Shown: one piece after another, positions 30,506 to 41,755 of the stretch
How positions within the stretch are numbered: the first letter of the stretch is position 1
Layout of the letters: each line of letters starts with the position of its first letter
Assembly: GCF_019279795.1 (NCBI RefSeq)
Contig: NC_056733.1
Coordinates: 1,120,776,907 to 1,120,840,906 of the forward strand
Direction of reading: 5' to 3'
Length of the DNA stretch: 64,000 nt
DNA from: Protopterus annectens
Taxonomy: Eukaryota; Chordata; Ceratodontiformes; Protopteridae
Notes under the pieces: model-generated
The model's input: only the letters and a program-made list of their open reading frames with translations
Databases searched by the model: none
What the model was told of the DNA's origin: nothing
Program-made: the position numbers and the translations under genes

Positions 30506-30559
30506 GCAAGACCAGATGAGGGCATCTACTGTCCTATTTCTGTTCATTGTGCCTCTAGC

Positions 30560-31110
30560 TTTTCTAGAATCTCTAGATCTAAAAGATGCCTGCCTCCATA
30601 TTCCACTTCATCCTCCTTGCAGGAGTTTCCTCAGCTTTTGTGCTGGGTCATCACTTTGTTCACTGCTTTGACTTTTGGGCTTTCTACAGCCTCTAGAGTT
30701 TTTACAGTGTTTGTCACCAGTAATTGCCTTCTGTTGAACATGAAGTCCAGATTTTTCCCTGCTTAGATTACTAATTAATCCAGGCCTCCTTTCCTCAGAT
30801 TCTACAGTACATTTTACCTTACCCTCAGCCTTCTTTCACAGTTGGGGTTCATTATCAACTAAGAAGTTTTGTCTGCAGCTAGCTCAGAACTTAGCTGTCT
30901 TGGGCAGCAGATTGTATACCATAGTCTTGCAGGCCTGCCTATCTTCTTCAGGAAAAGGTTCAACGCTTTGATGATTACTTTAACCTGACCTTCTATGGCC
31001 AATGCTCACCAAGAGAGATACTAAAGGCCTTGGAATCATGGCACCAGTTATTCCAATGCTCCCTCTAGCCAGACTGCATGTGAATAAAATCCACTAGTAC
31101 ATGAAAACAG
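30560..31110 (+). pseudogene. DIRS E reverse transcriptase remnant
   Basis: SLDLKDACLHIPLHPPC (motif A), then frame changes; INPGLLSSDS lies where YLDD would precede. AQNLAVLGSRLYTI (about 30883) and APVIPMLPLARLHVNKI (about 31040) match the RT connection region in other DIRS copies (IPMLPLAKLHMRKF). Motif C is not readable. Confidence 0.65.
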
Positions 31111-31111
31111 T

Positions 31112-31800
31112 TTGGTCCCAGCACACACGTCGCCTAGACACAGTAATCCTATTATCTTGTCTCAGGACAGATTTTCATGGTGGAGGGGCAAAGTGATACT
31201 CAACCAAGGACTCCCCTTTACGCCACCAGTTCCAGTTCAAGAAATGCACATGAGTATCTCAGACGTGGCATGGGGAGCCTGGTCATGGGCAAATGGTGTT
31301 CAGGGTAGGTGGCAACCAAAACTACTAAAGGACCACATCAACATGAGTGGGATGAGGGCCCTCATCCAAGCTCTAAAGTATTTTCCATGTCTGGAGACCA
31401 GGGTCTTCCAAGAGTGTTCAGCGACATCACTGTGAAAAGTACATAAGCAAGGAGGAACCTGGCCTTTGCCTGTGAGATTGCTGTCCAGAAAATCATATCT
31501 TTAGTAGCTATGCTTTCCATTACTGGGCAATGTGTTGGCAGATGCATTGAGCAGGACCTGGGAGGATCCAGAGGAATGGACCTTCAACAAACGGGTCTTC
31601 CTGGACATCCTTCACCATTGGGGGGCACCTCAGACCTATTTGTATCAGAGGCCAACAAACAGCTCCCCTTCTGTTGCACTAGAGGCCCTTGTCCCTCAGG
31701 CTGGAGGAGAGATGCATTCAGCTTTCAGTGGACAGAAAGATTCCTTCTCTATCTCTCATCCCAAGGGTTTTTCTAAAGACCCTAAAAGAAAAGCTAGAAC
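31112..31800 (+). pseudogene. DIRS E RNase H and methylase-like domain
   Basis: HMSISDVAWGAWSWANGVQG (first Asp block decayed from TDAS), DHINMSGMRALIQALKYF (Glu replaced by Gly), then NVLADALSRTWEDPEEWTFN (last Asp present, about 31528) and KRVFLDILHHWGAPQTYLYQ, equivalent to the WG..DLFAS methylase-like block. RNase H catalytic residues are lost. Confidence 0.7.
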
Positions 31801-31957
31801 TTGTGCTAATGAGCACATTCTGGCCAAGACAGCATTGGTTTCCTCCACTTTCACCTAATCAGGGCAGCTACTACAAACTGCCTCTACAAGCAGATCTCAT
31901 CGCACAGCAGAAGAGGTCAGTATTACACCCCAACCTGTCAACCCTGAACCTAATACT

Positions 31958-32860
31958 GTGGATGATAGGGTTCTAATTCCTTACAGGGACCACTTTTCAG
32001 AAGACATAATTAAGGTTCTACAAGAAGCCAGGAGACCCACCAGCCGAAATTCCTACATAGCTAAATGGATGAGATTTTCCTTTTGGTTCCACAGGAATGG
32101 ACAGGACTCCAACAAATCACAGGTACCTTCTATAATAAAGTTTGTGTGAGCTCATGCATAAGGTCTAGCCTACTTTTCAGTCGAAGCCCACCTGTCAAGT
32201 ATCTGAATGCCTACCCCTTAATTCTCCTGTTGTGTCCATACCTGAGGTTAGGTTATTCCTTAAAGCGGTACTGCATGTTAGACCACCAAGAAAGCCCATT
32301 ACACCTTCTTGAGATCTCAACTTTTCCTCCTTTGAACCAGCAAACCTCAAATTCTGCACTTGGAAAACTCAGGCTGTCATGGTCATCCTTCCTTATCTTT
32401 TCACAAGGACAGGATGTCTAAAGTAGTGAATGAACAAACCAGGCTATAATTCTCTGTATTCCTTCCCAACCTACAGAAAGAGGGGGGGAGTCACTGCACT
32501 CACTTGGCATCTTGACATTCACAGGCAGTCAAGATTCTCCATTAGACAGGCTGATCAACTGTTGGTGTCCTTTATAAACTCAAGATTGGGCCAACCATTG
32601 TCTAAACAAATTCCAAGCTAGATCTCTAAGGCCATGTCCTGTTACTCTGTACATAAACCCTTTCCCTGTAGCTCATTCTACCATGGCAGTAGCATCATCT
32701 GGCACCTTCTTTGAATGGGTGGATGCTAGGACCATGCTAGAAGCTGACACCTGGTTCTTTACACACCTTCATAAAACATGACAGATTGATGCTTTCTTAA
32801 GGTCTAGGGCTGTCTTTGCTAGATCAGTCCTTTCTTGTCTCCTGAACAGCTTTGCAGCTC
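31958..32860 (+). pseudogene. DIRS E tyrosine recombinase remnant
   Basis: DDRVLIPYRDHFSEDIIKVL, EARRPTSRNSYIAKWMRFSF (31958-32090) is the N-terminal part. Later fragments: LDIHRQSRFSIRQADQLLVS (about 32510), VAHSTMAVASSGTFFEWVDA (about 32665; HxxR changed to HxxM) and a decayed copy of the final Tyr block near 32760. The SAR box is lost in a deletion near 32340. Confidence 0.7.
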
Positions 32861-32911
32861 ACTAATCAGCCATCTTACATCACCTTCAGCTTTGGGAATC
32901 ACCAATTAATT

Positions 32912-33006
32912 ATGAATACTGCAACTGTGATTTCAGTCGGGGCATAGTATAGTTGTGTAAGAACTTGTGAAAGTAGATCTTCTACTGATCACTGTTGCAG
33001 TATTCC
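32912..33006. repeat. DIRS E internal complementary region
   Basis: atgaatactgcaactgtgat...agtatagttgtgtaagaact...gatcactgttgcagtattcc, with complementary ends. The right terminal repeat at about 33290-33381 repeats gaatactgcatcagtgatca...acaactgtact. Confidence 0.7.
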
Positions 33007-33381
33007 TTCCTCTCTACATTCCTTTTTTTTATCTCACTGCCATTCTATGGTTCTCCTCCTTTTGACCCTATACTGTAGACAGTATCTTTGAACAAAAGGG
33101 ACCACCTTACCGCTTCATGTTTTGCCCCTCCTAGTAGAGTAGTTTTTCACTCTCAGGGGCTTCATTCCATTGGCTTTGAGGTAATCTGTGGAATTACTCT
33201 CATATATCAGCCTGTATGCCCCTATACTTACAAGTTGAGATCACACATTGAACGTACACTCCTGTGAAGCTAAAGCTTTGGTACCCTGATTGAACATCAA
33301 AAATGGTCACCGGGTCATTATGAATACTGCATCAGTGATCAGTAGGACATCTACTGTTGCAACTTTTTAAACAACTGTACT

Positions 33382-34324
33382 TTAACTTGATTGTATTTTG
33401 TGATTGCATCTGTAACCACACTTAAACATCTACAACTATGATAAGTTGACCTTACAACTATATTTTACACTCCATGAACATGCATAGTTAACTGACATTT
33501 TATGTGTACATAGCAGAAGTAAAGACTGACTAAAGAGCAAAGTAGGAAATGTCTTTACAAGCAAATAATTTCTGAGTGGCTATAGAATTCTTAATCTTTC
33601 CATTAAAAAAAGCAGTACCAGGTCATATTGGGATAGCTGCATTACTTAAGAGGGGTTTATACCTTTTCATCGTGGAAGCAATTAACTCATTTGTCCATAC
33701 ATCTGGGTGTCACTTCCAGGGCAGGGGCAGGATTTGTCATTGCTCAGGAGCCCAACAACCACCACTTGCTAAAGGTTGGCCACCCCCTGGTTCTTTAGCT
33801 TTGGGAATTTTCATGAGAATTTTTGCAGTGATGAACCATGTAATGTTGAAGTGTAACGCTCATTATTTGATCATTGCTGCAGTAGCCTTGGCATTTTGCT
33901 TAGGCTATAACAACTGACTAACTTCCACAGCTTAAGGAGACCTTCTACACACCTAGACAGTTGACAACTTGAGCAGAGCTGGAGAAAATTGACAGTCTGG
34001 GCACCAAGCCATTCAGAGCTTTCCTGCTGCTGAAGAGGGCTTCTGTTTCAGGCTTTCAATGATTGATGGTCTACTAGCATTTCCTCATAGCTAGGCAGGT
34101 AAATTCCCTTCTGACAGGGGGGAAGCAGTACTTTTTGAAAATAAATGTTATTTTTAGCTATGGTATACTGTTAAGGGGACTGTCTTTAGAGACATTTATG
34201 TCAGTTGAATTAGTGTGTTGTGTTTTACTGTTTTTAATGTAAATTTAAGTTATAAACACATTTTCTTTTTATGTTTATTTTTATAAAATATTTTAGGGTT
34301 TGGGGTAAGTGTGTGTGTCACTTG
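33382..34324. other. Unassigned region
   Basis: No element recognised. A 113-codon plus-strand frame (33576-33917) shows no known motif. Confidence 0.5.
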
Positions 34325-34332
34325 GTCATTAT

Positions 34333-35947
34333 TCATAGAGCGAGTCTATGATCAGCACCGACTGCCCCGGTCCATGAGGGACATAGGTGCCACCCCTGGG
34401 GTGAATTTACAGTCTCCATCCAATTGTCTAGGTTGCACTTGAATAGAGTTATTGAGGAGCTCTGCTTCACATGAAATGAGAGCTTATTCCAGAGGAGTGG
34501 CAATCTCTGGGAGATGCATCTCTCTCTCCAGCATGTTCTGTTAATGTCACAATCTAGGTTGAGATGCCTGGAGTGAGTCTCTTGTCCCATTTGATGTGTG
34601 GATGTGAGCACGTCCATTAGGACAGGGTCAGAGACTGTTCTTTAGCCCAGGCAGAAGTTGCCTCTCAGCAGCCTGTAGGATACAGAGTGCACTGATGGGG
34701 CTTTTAGTCTTTCCATGTAGATCATGTTTGGGAGGCCCTGAATCTTCATGGTAAGAAACCTCTGTGGTCTGTCCAGCTGCTGCAGGTGTCTGGTGAGGTA
34801 CATGCAAAAGGGAGCATTGTACTCTGTTAGCGGTCTGATGAGGGTCGAGTACAGAGGAGTTATAACATCCTTAGTCTTGGATGTGATGCCTTTACTTATG
34901 AGATGCACAATGTAGAAGGCTTTTCTTACCACTGTGGATACATGGTGATCAAAGTTTAGATTGCAGTCAACCTGTGTTCCCAAATCTCGCACCACTGGGT
35001 TTGAGCTTGGGAGGGTGTGCTGTCAGCATTGTAATTTGCAGGCACTTACTCTTTGCCAAAAGGGATAATACACTTTTTTGCATTTAGTTGTAGTCCGTGG
35101 CTTTGGTACCAATCATTTGTCTGTCTTAGACCCTTTTGTAATATGTTAACATTGTTTGGGGATTCAATGATTGCACCCAGTTTGCAATCATCAGCGAACT
35201 TTGTAAGCTACAGGACATCTACTTTCACCTAGACTTCCAAGAAATAGATTACATACAGTAGAAGGCCCAGCACAGATCCTTGTGGTATGTAACTGGTAAC
35301 AGGTTTCTGGTAGAGATGGAATCCCCAACTTTGACGTTATGCGTTCTGTCAGTGAGCTAGTTGGCTACCCATCTAGTGATGTATGGATTAATCCCCGAGA
35401 ATTTCCCAATGATACCTGAGTGGGGGATTGTGTCAAAAGCCTTGGCTAAGTCAAGATAGGCACTGTGTCCTCTTTTGCTTTCATCTGCGACTTTGATATT
35501 CTCAAAGAAGTCTACCAGCCTCAGTAAGCATGATCTACCCTTAAAGCCAAATTAGGTCGAGTCAAGAGTTTGAAGTTCGCTTATGTCCTTGTTAAGGTGC
35601 ATTATGATTCTTTCCATGGCCTTGCAGATTTGGCTTACGCGTCTATATTTCCTGGCGTTGGTTGATGGACCCCCTTTCTGCAAAGGGATTACTGTTACTG
35701 TTCGCTCAGCTGGAATAAAGCCCGTGCTCAGGCTGAGGTTAAAGTGTGCACCAAGTGATTCCACTAGGTCTTGTTTTAGATTGTTTAGTAAGCAGCCTAG
35801 GATGTTATCTAGTCCCATAGAGGTTGTATCTTTGGCCTTGGAGAGTACGGATATGACCTGCTCTTTGGAGATGCTAAATCGAGGAGTGGTGTCAGGTATG
35901 TTTTTGGGGTATGGCTGGTGGGGACAGGGGGGTGAAGTTTGCACCAA
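34333..35947 (-). pseudogene. LINE 2 reverse transcriptase remnant
   Basis: SISKEQVISVLSKAKDTTSM (35830-35900), FIPAERTVTVIPLQKGG, QICKAMERIIMHLNKD (35600s), a decayed palm (35000-35550) in which YLDLAKAFDTI and FADD-like sequence can still be followed at the DNA level, VRDLGTQVDCNLNFDHHVST (about 34980), YSTLIRPLTEYNAPFCMYLT (about 34840), and NRTCWRERCISQRLPLLWNK (about 34530). Same motif order as LINE 1. Confidence 0.8.
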
Positions 35948-36981
35948 ATCTGTCAGCTAGCAGGTTGACAATTTCCTCAGATTCAGTATGAGGAGTACTG
36001 TCCACTAAAAGTTCAGCACATATTTGATCATTCCCTTTTAGATTTTGAATGTAGCTATTTATGGTTACCCTTAGCTAGGGATGCTAATTTAGCTTTGTAA
36101 CTAGCTTTAGAGGAGTTTACAAGATATCTGATTTAATTTTTCTAGCTGTGGAGGGTATTCTTCTTCTGCCAAGCAACTTCCATCTTGTTCTTAGATATCA
36201 AGTTCTTCCTTTTGTTACATAACCTAGTTAATACTTGAGATCCACGAGGGTGGTCTGTTTTTTTTTTTTTTTTGGGAGGACCTGGTTTTGATCCAGTCAG
36301 GTACAGTCTATACAGTTGTTTAGATGGTTATACAAGGCATTTGTGTATTCCTCTGTATAGGAGTCATTGTTGGCTGTGTTAGCAGGGGGTTTGAAACTTT
36401 TTATACTATAGCCTAATAGCCTGTAATTTGCTTTGGAAAAAACATTTTGTTTTTTTGCCCTTGTGGGGATGCCAGGTCTGATAATTACTTCAAACAAGAC
36501 AGATTTATGGTCTGAATTTTCCAGAGAGGGCAACACATGGTGGGTAGTGCAGTGGCCTCCCCATGTTGGTTATTTACTAAGTCTAGGACATTTGACCCCC
36601 TTGTGGGGGGTGCAGACTAGCTGTTCTGGGGCATTTATATTGACAAAGTCCAGGAACCTTGAAGGGGGCAGGTTTGTGCTTGCGTATGTCACTTAATTGA
36701 TGGATGAATAGGTGGCATCTCCCATTACCAAAGTGTTTGACTGTATAGTGAGTAACTCTAAGTCCAGGTAGGTGGTGTGCTTTTCTTTGTTCATGGTGGG
36801 GGACCTGTAGCTAGGAATGATGTGGTAGGGTGCTTTACCTATTGTCAGCTAGACTGGTGTAGGTCAAGAGAGTCATACTATTAACCAGTCTCGAGGTGTA
36901 TTTGGCTTTAATGAAGATTGATACACTTCCACCTTTGGTTCTTTCACACTTGTTTTGGGGTCTGAATGTGTGGAAGGCATT

Positions 36982-37341
36982 CTAGCCTTGTATGTCCAGG
37001 GTGTGCTCTGTGGCCTTGAACCATGTCTCCATGACACAGACGTCAGCATCTTCCAAGGTGAGGAGTGATTCCAGGGAGTGCAGTTTCCTGTTTAGGCTCC
37101 TAGCATTAAGCAGCATAACCTTGAGTTTGTCTCGAGTGGATGTTTTTACTTTGCAAATTTTTTTGTTTTGACATTGCCTAAAAAAAGGCATTATGGGGGA
37201 GGCAAGTGCCTTTGCCATTATATGAAAGTTTAGAGGAGACAGGTGAAGACCATCTCTGGCAAAGCAGCATGGGTCTGTCATCACTTCCTGTCTTTCAGGC
37301 TTCTTACTTGGCTTAACCATAAAACAGCTTACAGATTCCAC
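36982..37341 (-). pseudogene. LINE 2: esterase C-terminus in frame with endonuclease start
   Basis: One open frame of 119 codons reads CFARDGLHLSPLNFHIMAKA (esterase block V), a short QNKKICKVKTSTRDKL linker and then KVMLLNARSLNRKLHSLESL and VCVMETWF (endonuclease start). In LINE 1 a stop and a frame change separate these two parts. Here there is no stop between ORF1 and ORF2, by decay or by original design. Confidence 0.75.
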
Positions 37342-37740
37342 TATTTTTTCTCTGGATACAAAAAAAAAAAAATCATTAAACAGCCTTTGCCAGTTCAGCG
37401 GGCCACTTCTTTGCTTGCTTCAGCTGCACATGGGTGACCCCTGCGGAGGCCATTTCAGGTTCTGCAGATCACTCAACATTTTCCTTGGGTTCCTGTGATG
37501 TAGTTCCTTCAGCCATCGTGTTAGACAAGTCCTTTGTGATTGCTGGAGTTTCCTGTGTGGGAATGGGAGAACCACTCTTGTTGGCTTCAGAGAAAGGATC
37601 AGGGAATGTTTCTCTGGCCAGGCCAAGATGTCTGTTCTCCAGGGTGATGTCCCTGGCATGAGTCTCACTCTGTGCTTCTGTAGATTTTCAGGTTAAAAAT
37701 TTGTATTTCCTTGTCTTTGTATCCCTAGATAGGGAGTAGT

Positions 37741-38322
37741 TATTAGGCTTAGCGTAGGGCTTTGTTCAGGCTCTTAGCCCTTTACATTCTATGTTTTCTG
37801 GTTAAAGAAAAAACAATTCTTCAGTTTACACTGTGATATACAGGGAGAAGAACTAGAGGGAACACATTTATTTTCCATCAGACATCAGATTCTGTTTCAG
37901 AGAAGAGTATTTCAGATTTTTCCTTGAAAGAATTTTTCTTTTCCGAAACCATTGCTAGAATGAATTACTAATTTCAGTGGGAACAAAATAATTTTCCAGT
38001 TCGAAAAAATATAATTGCATCTGGAATTTCATCAGCCTACAGTTGTTCCTGTACTTACAGTTTTGAAAGAGGTTTTCATTACAGCCTGTAATATACAATG
38101 CAAACATATAGCCCCTTAAAAGGCAGATAGACTATATGAGGTTCATCAGTCTTACACTTTTTTTCTAATCTCATTTCTGACCATACAGTGATTTCTTTGT
38201 CAAGTCTTCCTGCAGCTAAACATCTAGTGATCGCCAGTCCATCCCTGGCAGAGAATGGAAAGGTTTTGGTAGATTTGGGAAAAATTATTTTCTTCTATCA
38301 CTCTTATTTTTAGAATTCTTAA
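37741..38322. other. Unassigned region before PLE2
   Basis: AT-rich, no gene recognised. It may include the 5' untranslated part of PLE2, but I found no hammerhead core here. Confidence 0.4.
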
Positions 38323-38750
38323 TTGTCAAGTTGTCAAGATCTGAGTGTGAGAGTGGGTTCTCGCCCTGACCATTTATTGGTGGGGGATCAAAACAGTAAT
38401 TCCACGGATATTGTGGATCCTCAGGAGTACCAGGCCCTACGTAGATCTGAGAGACTTAGGAACCAGAATCCCCACTATTGCAACCAGAACCATCTTTTTC
38501 GAGGTGGGAAGCAAGGGGGAGGATGTGGGTGGGGAAGTTACTGAATCTACCACACCATTGATTGTTAACAATGGATTTAAATTTACGTATGGTGACTACC
38601 ACATTTTTAATTATAGTAATATGGACCTGAGTACCGACCACTTTAACCTTTTTTCCAAAGGTTTTAAGTTTGTTCCTAACAGAAGGTGTGACTTGACTAA
38701 GGTGATACTGGATTTGAAAATGTTTGTACAAAAGTTAATCTGGAATTAAT
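38323..38750 (+). pseudogene. PLE2 N-terminal region
   Basis: YSNMDLSTDHFNLFSKGFKF then VPNRRCDLTK (about 38618-38700) is the conserved pre-RT block of Penelope proteins, matching PLE1 (LTKEHFLLFSKGF). Upstream residues are poorly conserved. Confidence 0.6.
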
Positions 38751-38926
38751 GTTTACTGGAACTAGTGGGTTGACCAGCAATGACAAACCTAGGAGAAAGA
38801 GCGAGTTCAATCCCCCCACTACACCCTTAATTGAAAAACTTTGTAACAGTGGCTGAGTGAGAAATTAGAAAGAACATCCCTAAACATAGATGTGGATTTA
38901 ACCTTAATGCTAGGGAATGGGCCATT

Positions 38927-40080
38927 GTGGAAGATTTGAGGTCTGATAAACACATCAGGGTGATGAAACCTGATAAAGGTGGGGGCACAGTTATCATGGA
39001 CTCCCTTACATATAATGGTAAAATGTTGAACATTCTTGGGGATACCAATACCTACACAAGGGTTTCAAGGAACAAAATTAATATTGGGTACCAGAAAATA
39101 GATTTGGCCCTAAGAGATTTAATTCTAGAGGGACTCATCGATATGGATACACATAATTTCTTGAGGAACGCTAGACCTAAGGGTACCCAAGGTCCATAAG
39201 GACCAGGGGGATCCCCAGTTGAGACCCATTGTTTCTGCAGAGGATTCTAAGACTGCTCCTCTGGCCATGTATGTTGATAAAAAATTGAAATCCATGTGGT
39301 GAACTGAGAATGAGATCCTTAAAGACTCCTGGAATTTTCTCAGGAGTATCAACACTGAACAAAGCACAGAAACATTTTTGTAAAATGGGTATTAAGGACC
39401 TCTTCATGGTTATTCCCCATGAGATTGGTCTTGAATGGTTAGAAGATGCCCTGGTAGAGAAAGGTTGTACAAATTCTCACGACCTTCAGATTGTTTTACA
39501 ACTGATTGAAATTGTATTGAAAAACAATTTTATATTTTTTGGTGGTGAGTTTTTTCACCACACCACAGGAGTAGCAATGGGGGCCAATTGTGCCCCCACT
39601 TAGGTGAACATTGTGTTGTCATGGTGGGAAAAAAAGTTTGTAGTCTGCTCTGAATACAAGACTAGTTGATCCTTCTATAAGAGGTTTTTGGACATCTGTC
39701 TATTTTAGACAGACACGGAGGACCGACTGGGGAAGTTCCTAGAGCTTCTTGGTAGTCCTACTGACTTCTTGAAGTTCACCCACCATGTTTCTTATGAAAA
39801 AATGGACTATCTTGATGTGAGTATTCACAAAATGAGTTTTGGGTTTAAATCCACCATGTTTCATAAGAAGCCTTTCTCAAATTCCTAATTGCACTTTCAT
39901 AGTGAACACCTTTTCATCAAAATAAGTATTGTGAAAGATCAATTCATTAGGGCAAGTAGGATGACATCTAACAATGAGGACTTTGAGGTTGAATGTGATA
40001 TCTTAGAGAAACTCTTTAATGAATGGGGGTACCCTTCTAACATGGTTAAGAAAGGAGGTAACACAAAAGAGATCTGAAAA
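38927..40080 (+). pseudogene. PLE2 reverse transcriptase
   Basis: IRVMKPDKGGGTVIMDSLTY (about 38958), then PKVHKDQGDPQLRPIVSAED (about 39188), MGIKDLFMVIPHEIGLEWLE (about 39386, motif A region), HHTTGVAMGANCAPT (about 39558), FLDICLF with the Asp pair changed (about 39690), and HSEHLFIKISIVKDQFIRAS (about 39893). Several frame changes, and the catalytic centre is altered. KPDKGGG and GVAMGANCAP are Penelope hallmarks. Confidence 0.8.
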
Positions 40081-40439
40081 ATACTTGTTAGGAAAAGGCT
40101 TTTTGGGGTCCATTACTGGAGGGACTGGGGGAAATACTACCCAGTATAATAGGGCATTGACACCTTTTTAGTGAAGGACATTATTAAGAAGGAATGGGAA
40201 AGATTTATCGATTTAACTGATAATGACTGTATTGCGTAAAGAACCGTTGAGTTTTGTTTTGAGAAAAGGGAAAAGCTTGAAAGAACTTTTTGAGTCAAAT
40301 ACAGTTTCCATTCCTGGTTCTAAAAGCAAGAGAAAGGGCACTTACAAATGTGGGGCTTGCTCACAGTGTGCGTATATTCTAAACAGTGACAAGGTCTACC
40401 TATAAAGCAGGGGGAGGGAGATTGTTGGCGGTGCCTTTC

Positions 40440-40640
40440 ATAACTGTAATACTGTTGGGGTTGTTTATCTTGAATCTGTGAATTATGTCAAGCGTTTTAC
40501 ATTGGAAAAACAGAGTGTAAACTAAGAAAGCGGATATACGAACACTATTATGATATCAGGACCCTCAACGAGAGGAATGCTTTATTTAAACATACTTTGA
40601 TTTGTAAGGGTGCAAGGTTTTTGTTCTTTGTGATAAAACA
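40440..40640 (+). pseudogene. PLE2 GIY-YIG endonuclease domain
   Basis: Reads GVVYLESVN, then after a one-base shift FYIGKTECKLRKRIYEHYYD (about 40495-40555) and LNERNALFKHTLICKGARF. GIY (VVYL) and YIG (FYIG) pairs and the Arg are recognisable. Upstream at about 40340-40390 is a Cys-rich stretch (KGTYKCGACSQCAYI), the CCHC-like zinc motif commonly found before GIY-YIG in PLEs. Confidence 0.7.
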
Positions 40641-40831
40641 TGTACAGGCTGACATGGGGGGGGGGGCCCTGGGAGACTAGACTAGAATACAGGGAACTCT
40701 TTTGGCAGGTGACCCTAGATTCAGGGAGACCCCAGGGCTCAATGAGAGCACAAGTATAGCCCCCCCCCTTTAAAACTTAGGGCAGCTAAGTTGTAAAATG
40801 TTAGCACTTGTAAATTAAAAAAAACTTTATT

Positions 40832-40880
<49 letters not shown>
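40832..40880. repeat. Microsatellite (CA)n(TA)n in PLE2
   Basis: About 11 CA units followed by about 14 TA units, between the GIY-YIG coding region and the hammerhead-like motif. Confidence 0.95.
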
Positions 40881-40884
<4 letters not shown>

Positions 40885-41329
40885 TTTTCTATTATTATTC
40901 TCAATTGTACATGTGTTGGCAAAATTAAATTATGACAGTGTTAGACACTATATGTGGTAGTGCTTTATGAGAACTTTGGTTAATCAGCTAAAAAAACTTT
41001 CTTATTTTTAACCATGATTTACTGCATTTATGACTTTGTCCACTAGATGTCACTATTTAGTATTACTTTTACATACTATCTTCACACCTTATTGACTTGG
41101 GATTTTAACTGATTATGAAATTATTTATATGTTTTAACGTAAATAGTATGCACTATTTATTTTGAACACAGTTGTACTTTGTGTTTGTTTGGATTGTAAG
41201 ACCATGAATTTTTATTTGTAAGTACTTAATTCTTTAAGTGGTTTTGTTCAATTGACTCACCTAGGTTCCTATTGGTTTGAGTTTTTTTTAAATGCGTATA
41301 TATGTCATAGGCTTTTATTGCATTTGTAT

Positions 41330-41361
41330 CTGATGAAGTCTATGTATTACAGGACGAAAAC
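41330..41361 (+). ncRNA. Hammerhead-ribozyme-like motif in PLE2 (core boxes intact)
   Basis: CTGATGA, then AGTC, a loop of about 11 nt, GGAC and GAAAAC. Core boxes CUGAUGA and GAAA are both intact and stem II pairs GUC with GAC. Upstream atgtcatagg (about 41303) could supply the GUC cleavage triplet, but stems I and III would be weak. Best-kept core of the four copies in the window. Confidence 0.6.
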
Positions 41362-41449
41362 ACATTTCTACACTTGTAGCATTCATATTCTTGAGGGTAA
41401 AATAAAGCTGTTGTCTGGTTTACATCGTGCCTTGTGCTCTGTGAGTGTG

Positions 41450-41711
41450 CTTGAAGTTCAATGTTTCGTTGTTAAGATCTGCCTTTTTTTTTGAAATGAG
41501 GAATATTTCTGCCTCTTCTACTTCTGAGGGTAAATTTTCTCTAAATGTTTGTGACTCAGGTGTTGCCTTTTCTAGATTACAAGTTACTGGATCTGTTAAG
41601 ACATTATCTGCATAGTCGCATTCTTTAAATTTGCCTGAAGGTGTAAAAGCTGAGGTTTGAATTATTCCCTTTATAGAGAGGTTGTATTTGGAAAATTCTG
41701 CTGCTGATGTC
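41450..41711 (-). CDS. Candidate host exon, unrecognised
   Basis: Minus-strand open stretch preceded by cttaacattttttttttag, a good pyrimidine-tract splice acceptor (exon would begin at 41711). Product begins TSAAEFSKYNLSIKGIIQTS and continues FKECDYADNVLTDPV and LPSEVEEAEIFLISKKK, acidic and natural in composition. The frame runs into the PLE2 tail near 41450 with no clear donor, so PLE2 may have cut the exon. I do not recognise the protein. Confidence 0.3.
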
Positions 41712-41755
41712 CTAAAAAAAAATGTTAAGAACTTAATTTTCTCCTGTCTCAGCAT

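Larger units (their letters stand above)
30530..33381 (+). mobile_element. DIRS E: 5'-truncated, old DIRS-like element
   Basis: Starts within RT (SLDLKDACLHIPLHP, about 30568), then RNase H (31112-31560), methylase-like part (31560-31800), recombinase (31958-32860), ICR 32912-33006 and right end ...acaactgtact at about 33381. Gag and left repeat are missing. More decayed than B, C, D and F, and its end sequence (acaactgtact) is closest to DIRS F. Confidence 0.85.
34325..37740 (-). mobile_element. LINE 2: decayed CR1-type LINE
   Basis: Minus strand, same family as LINE 1: ORF1 linker (37668-37420), end of esterase joined to endonuclease (37341-36982), endonuclease remnants to 36297, RT pieces 35947-34642 and C-terminal part 34617-34333. 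The 3' end is near 34325 with a short tatgaat-like tail. Many stops and small losses. Confidence 0.85.
38323..41450 (+). mobile_element. PLE2: Penelope-like element
   Basis: Plus strand: N-terminal region 38323-38750, RT 38927-40080, GIY-YIG about 40440-40640, CA/TA microsatellite 40832-40880, hammerhead-like motif 41330-41361, 3' tail to about 41450. Single copy without the inverted arm seen in PLE1. The 5' boundary is approximate. Frameshifts throughout. Confidence 0.85.

Noticed and set aside
33576-33917. 113-codon plus-strand frame considered as a host exon or transposase
   Set aside because: No recognisable motif on either strand and no convincing splice sites.
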